DNA of 12,176 nt, from positions 1-12,176 of the forward strand of contig JACDBD010000429.1 of assembly GCA_013695115.1 (NCBI GenBank), given 5' to 3'. The DNA comes from Actinomycetota bacterium (GTDB taxonomy: Bacteria > Actinomycetota > Acidimicrobiia > IMCC26256 > JACDBD01). The notes under the pieces were generated by a model. The model ran no database searches, was not told the DNA's origin, and saw only the letters and a list, made by a program, of their open reading frames with translations. Below are positions 10,718-12,176 of the stretch, piece by piece (position 1 is the first letter of the stretch; the number at the start of each line of letters is the position of its first letter). Both the position numbers and the translations under genes were made by a program.

Positions 10718-11530
10718 GTGACCGAGGCCGCCGCGGTGGAGGAGCACAAGGGGCGGATCGACCGCGACGGCTACACGGTCCTGGAGCGGGCGCTCGAGCC
10801 CGAGCTCGTCGACGCCCTCGCCACCGACCTGCTGCGGCTCGAGGAGCTCTACAAGGTCGTTCCCGCCGACAACAGCTTCGAGGGCAGCAGCACGGTCCGC
10901 ATCTACAACCTGCTCGCGCTGGGGAAGCTCTACGAGACGATCCCCGTCCATCCCGAGGTCCTGCCGGTCGTCGAGGCCGTGCTCGACCCTGGCTGTCTCA
11001 TCTCGTCGCTTTCGTCCATCAGCATCGACCCGGGCGAGAGCGCGCAGCCCATCCACGCCGACGACCAGCTCATTCCCCTGGCCAAGCCGCACGAGCCGAC
11101 GGTGTGCAACACCATGTGGGCTCTCACCGACTTCACCGAGGCCAACGGCGCGACCCGGGTGATCCCAGGCTCACATCTCCGCGACCACTCCCCCGACTAC
11201 GGCCAGCCCTACGACAGTGTGCCCGCCGAGATGCCGAAGGGCAGCGTGCTGGTCTGGCACGGGAGCCTGTGGCACGGCGGCGGCGCCAACCGGACGGAGC
11301 AGCGCCGGGTGGGCGTGGCCATGAACTACTGCGCCGGGTTCATCCGCCAGCAGGAGAACCAGCAGCTCGGAATCCCGCGGGACATCGCCGCCGGGTTCTC
11401 GAAGCGACTGCGGGAGCTGTGCGGGTACGGCATCTACAACGGGCTCATCGGCCACATCGACAAGCGCAACCCGGCCGAGATGCTGGGCGACGCGCCCGAG
11501 CCCGACCCGATGGTCTGGGACGTCGTCTGA
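10718..11530 (+). CDS. Phytanoyl-CoA dioxygenase (PhyH) family protein
   Basis: 270 residues with a 2-oxoglutarate/Fe(II) dioxygenase double-stranded beta-helix. The iron-binding H-A-D is at 113-115 (Q-P-I-H-A-D-D-Q), the distal His is probably 186 in L-W-H-G-G-G-A-N, and Arg193 or Arg197 in N-R-T-E-Q-R-R-V-G-V would hold 2-oxoglutarate. R-V-I-P-G-S-H and P-K-G-S-V-L-V-W are also characteristic. PhyH-family enzymes hydroxylate acyl-CoAs or other small molecules in the cytoplasm; the substrate here is unknown, and actinobacterial genomes often carry many paralogues. The GTG start gives M-T-E-A-A-A-V-E-E-H, with TAAGGT 7 nt upstream and no Shine-Dalgarno. It converges on the SDR gene, the two stops being one base apart. 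Confidence 0.9.
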   Translation: MTEAAAVEEHKGRIDRDGYTVLERALEPELVDALATDLLRLEELYKVVPADNSFEGSSTVRIYNLLALGKLYETIPVHPEVLPVVEAVLDPGCLISSLSSISIDPGESAQPIHADDQLIPLAKPHEPTVCNTMWALTDFTEANGATRVIPGSHLRDHSPDYGQPYDSVPAEMPKGSVLVWHGSLWHGGGANRTEQRRVGVAMNYCAGFIRQQENQQLGIPRDIAAGFSKRLRELCGYGIYNGLIGHIDKRNPAEMLGDAPEPDPMVWDVV

Positions 11531-11531
11531 C

Positions 11532-12176
11532 CTACTGCGCCACGGCGCCGCCGTCGACGGCCAACGCGTGGCCGACGACGAACGAGGCGGCATCCGAGCA
11601 CAGCCACACCACCGCCTCGGCGATCTCCTCCGGCCGGCCGAGCCGTCCGATGGGCGCGGCCTTCTCCATCATCTTCTCGATGGTGGGGTCGCCGCCCATG
11701 AACGCCTCGAGCATGGGTGTGCGGGTGCTGCCGGGGCAGACCGCGTTCACCCGGATCCCCGCCTGCACGTACTCGAGCGCGGCCGCCCGGGTAAGCCCCA
11801 CCACGCCGTGCTTGCTGGCGACGTAGGCGGGTAGTCCCGGGAACCCCACCAGGCCCGCGCCCGACGACATGTTGACGATCGCGCCGCCGTCCCCGCCGGC
11901 GATCATCGCCGGGATCTCGTGCTTCATGCACAGGAAGACGCCGGTCAGGTTCAGGGCGAGGGTGCGGTTCCAGTCGTCGAGCGAGTAGTCGGCCACGGGC
12001 GCGCCCGGCCCGGTGGTTCCGGCGTTGTTCACCGCTGCGTCCAGGCGGCCGAACCGCTCGATCGCGCGCCCGACCATGGCCGCCACTGCATCCGGGTCGG
12101 TCACATCGGTCGCGACGAACTCCGCCGGGCCGTCGACGAGGCTCACCGTCTCGGCGCCACCGTCGGCGTCGACGTC
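11532..12176 (-). CDS. Short-chain dehydrogenase/reductase (partial, N-terminus outside window)
   Basis: The last 214 codons of an SDR; the frame is open to the window edge, so the start and the nucleotide-binding T-G-x-x-x-G-x-G lie outside. Visible are F-V-A-T-D-V-T-D-P (the Asp-containing strand that follows the cofactor site), N-N-A-G, the catalytic Ser in N-M-S-S-G, Y-V-A-S-K, the N-A-V-C-P-G-S-T-R-T-P loop and the closing V-D-G-G-A. This is the FabG/cyclohexanol-dehydrogenase-like classical SDR type, an NAD(P)-dependent oxidoreductase of unknown substrate. A GTG at 12146 is internal rather than the start, since coding similarity continues upstream (D-A-D-G-G-A-E-T). It converges on PhyH. 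Confidence 0.92.
   Translation of the reverse strand, partial: DVDADGGAETVSLVDGPAEFVATDVTDPDAVAAMVGRAIERFGRLDAAVNNAGTTGPGAPVADYSLDDWNRTLALNLTGVFLCMKHEIPAMIAGGDGGAIVNMSSGAGLVGFPGLPAYVASKHGVVGLTRAAALEYVQAGIRVNAVCPGSTRTPMLEAFMGGDPTIEKMMEKAAPIGRLGRPEEIAEAVVWLCSDAASFVVGHALAVDGGAVAQ

Overview
The window is very GC-rich, uses GTG starts freely, and holds 14 complete genes plus one cut-off gene at each edge. The mix of families suggests an actinobacterium, most plausibly Acidimicrobiia or a close relative: an amidohydrolase of the actinobacterial 'EPP' type, a DUF6529-like membrane protein with a cytochrome c, a Ku/stand-alone LigD polymerase pair, several SDRs, a thiolase, a PhyH dioxygenase and a TIGR04338-like metallohydrolase. 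This placement is inferred from gene content and style; there is no rRNA or marker gene here. No tRNA, CRISPR array, insertion sequence or phage gene was seen. No gene-free stretch exceeds 200 bases.

Layout. 1-419 (-): start of an amidohydrolase. 445-2920 (+): five-helix membrane protein, membrane-anchored cytochrome c, lipoprotein, and a periplasmic-binding-protein-fold protein without a signal peptide. 2948-3430 (-): a peroxiredoxin-like gene whose catalytic position is an in-frame TGA, read here as selenocysteine (U-P-F-C). 3549-3764 (+): a small dodecin, divergent from it across a gap with two perfect palindromes. 3786-4664 (-) and 4857-5747 (+): Ku and the LigD polymerase domain, divergent, forming a bacterial NHEJ pair. 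5757-7393 (+): SDR and metallohydrolase. 7422-7769 (-): small exported protein. 7839-9047 (-): thiolase. 9226-10164 (+): cation diffusion facilitator. 10161-10682 (-): gamma-carbonic-anhydrase-like hexapeptide protein. 10718-11530 (+): PhyH dioxygenase. 11532-12176 (-): SDR lacking its N-terminus.

Most notable: (1) the two reading frames at 3430-2948 are one selenoprotein gene, with the UGA exactly where the peroxidatic Cys belongs and a 6-bp hairpin with an AGUU loop at a distance suited to a bacterial SECIS. (2) A family of GC-rich hairpins (4699-4721, 5816-5840, perhaps 9125-9147) looks like a dispersed REP-type repeat. One copy lies inside the N-terminal reading frame of an SDR. (3) Several genes without a Shine-Dalgarno have a TANNNT hexamer 7-9 nt before the start codon, as expected for leaderless transcripts.

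How genes may work together: the membrane protein/cytochrome c pair is a likely electron-transfer module; the selenoprotein and dodecin may share control through palindromic operators; Ku and LigD-Pol repair double-strand breaks; thiolase, PhyH and SDRs fit acyl-chain or lipid catabolism, though they do not form one operon.
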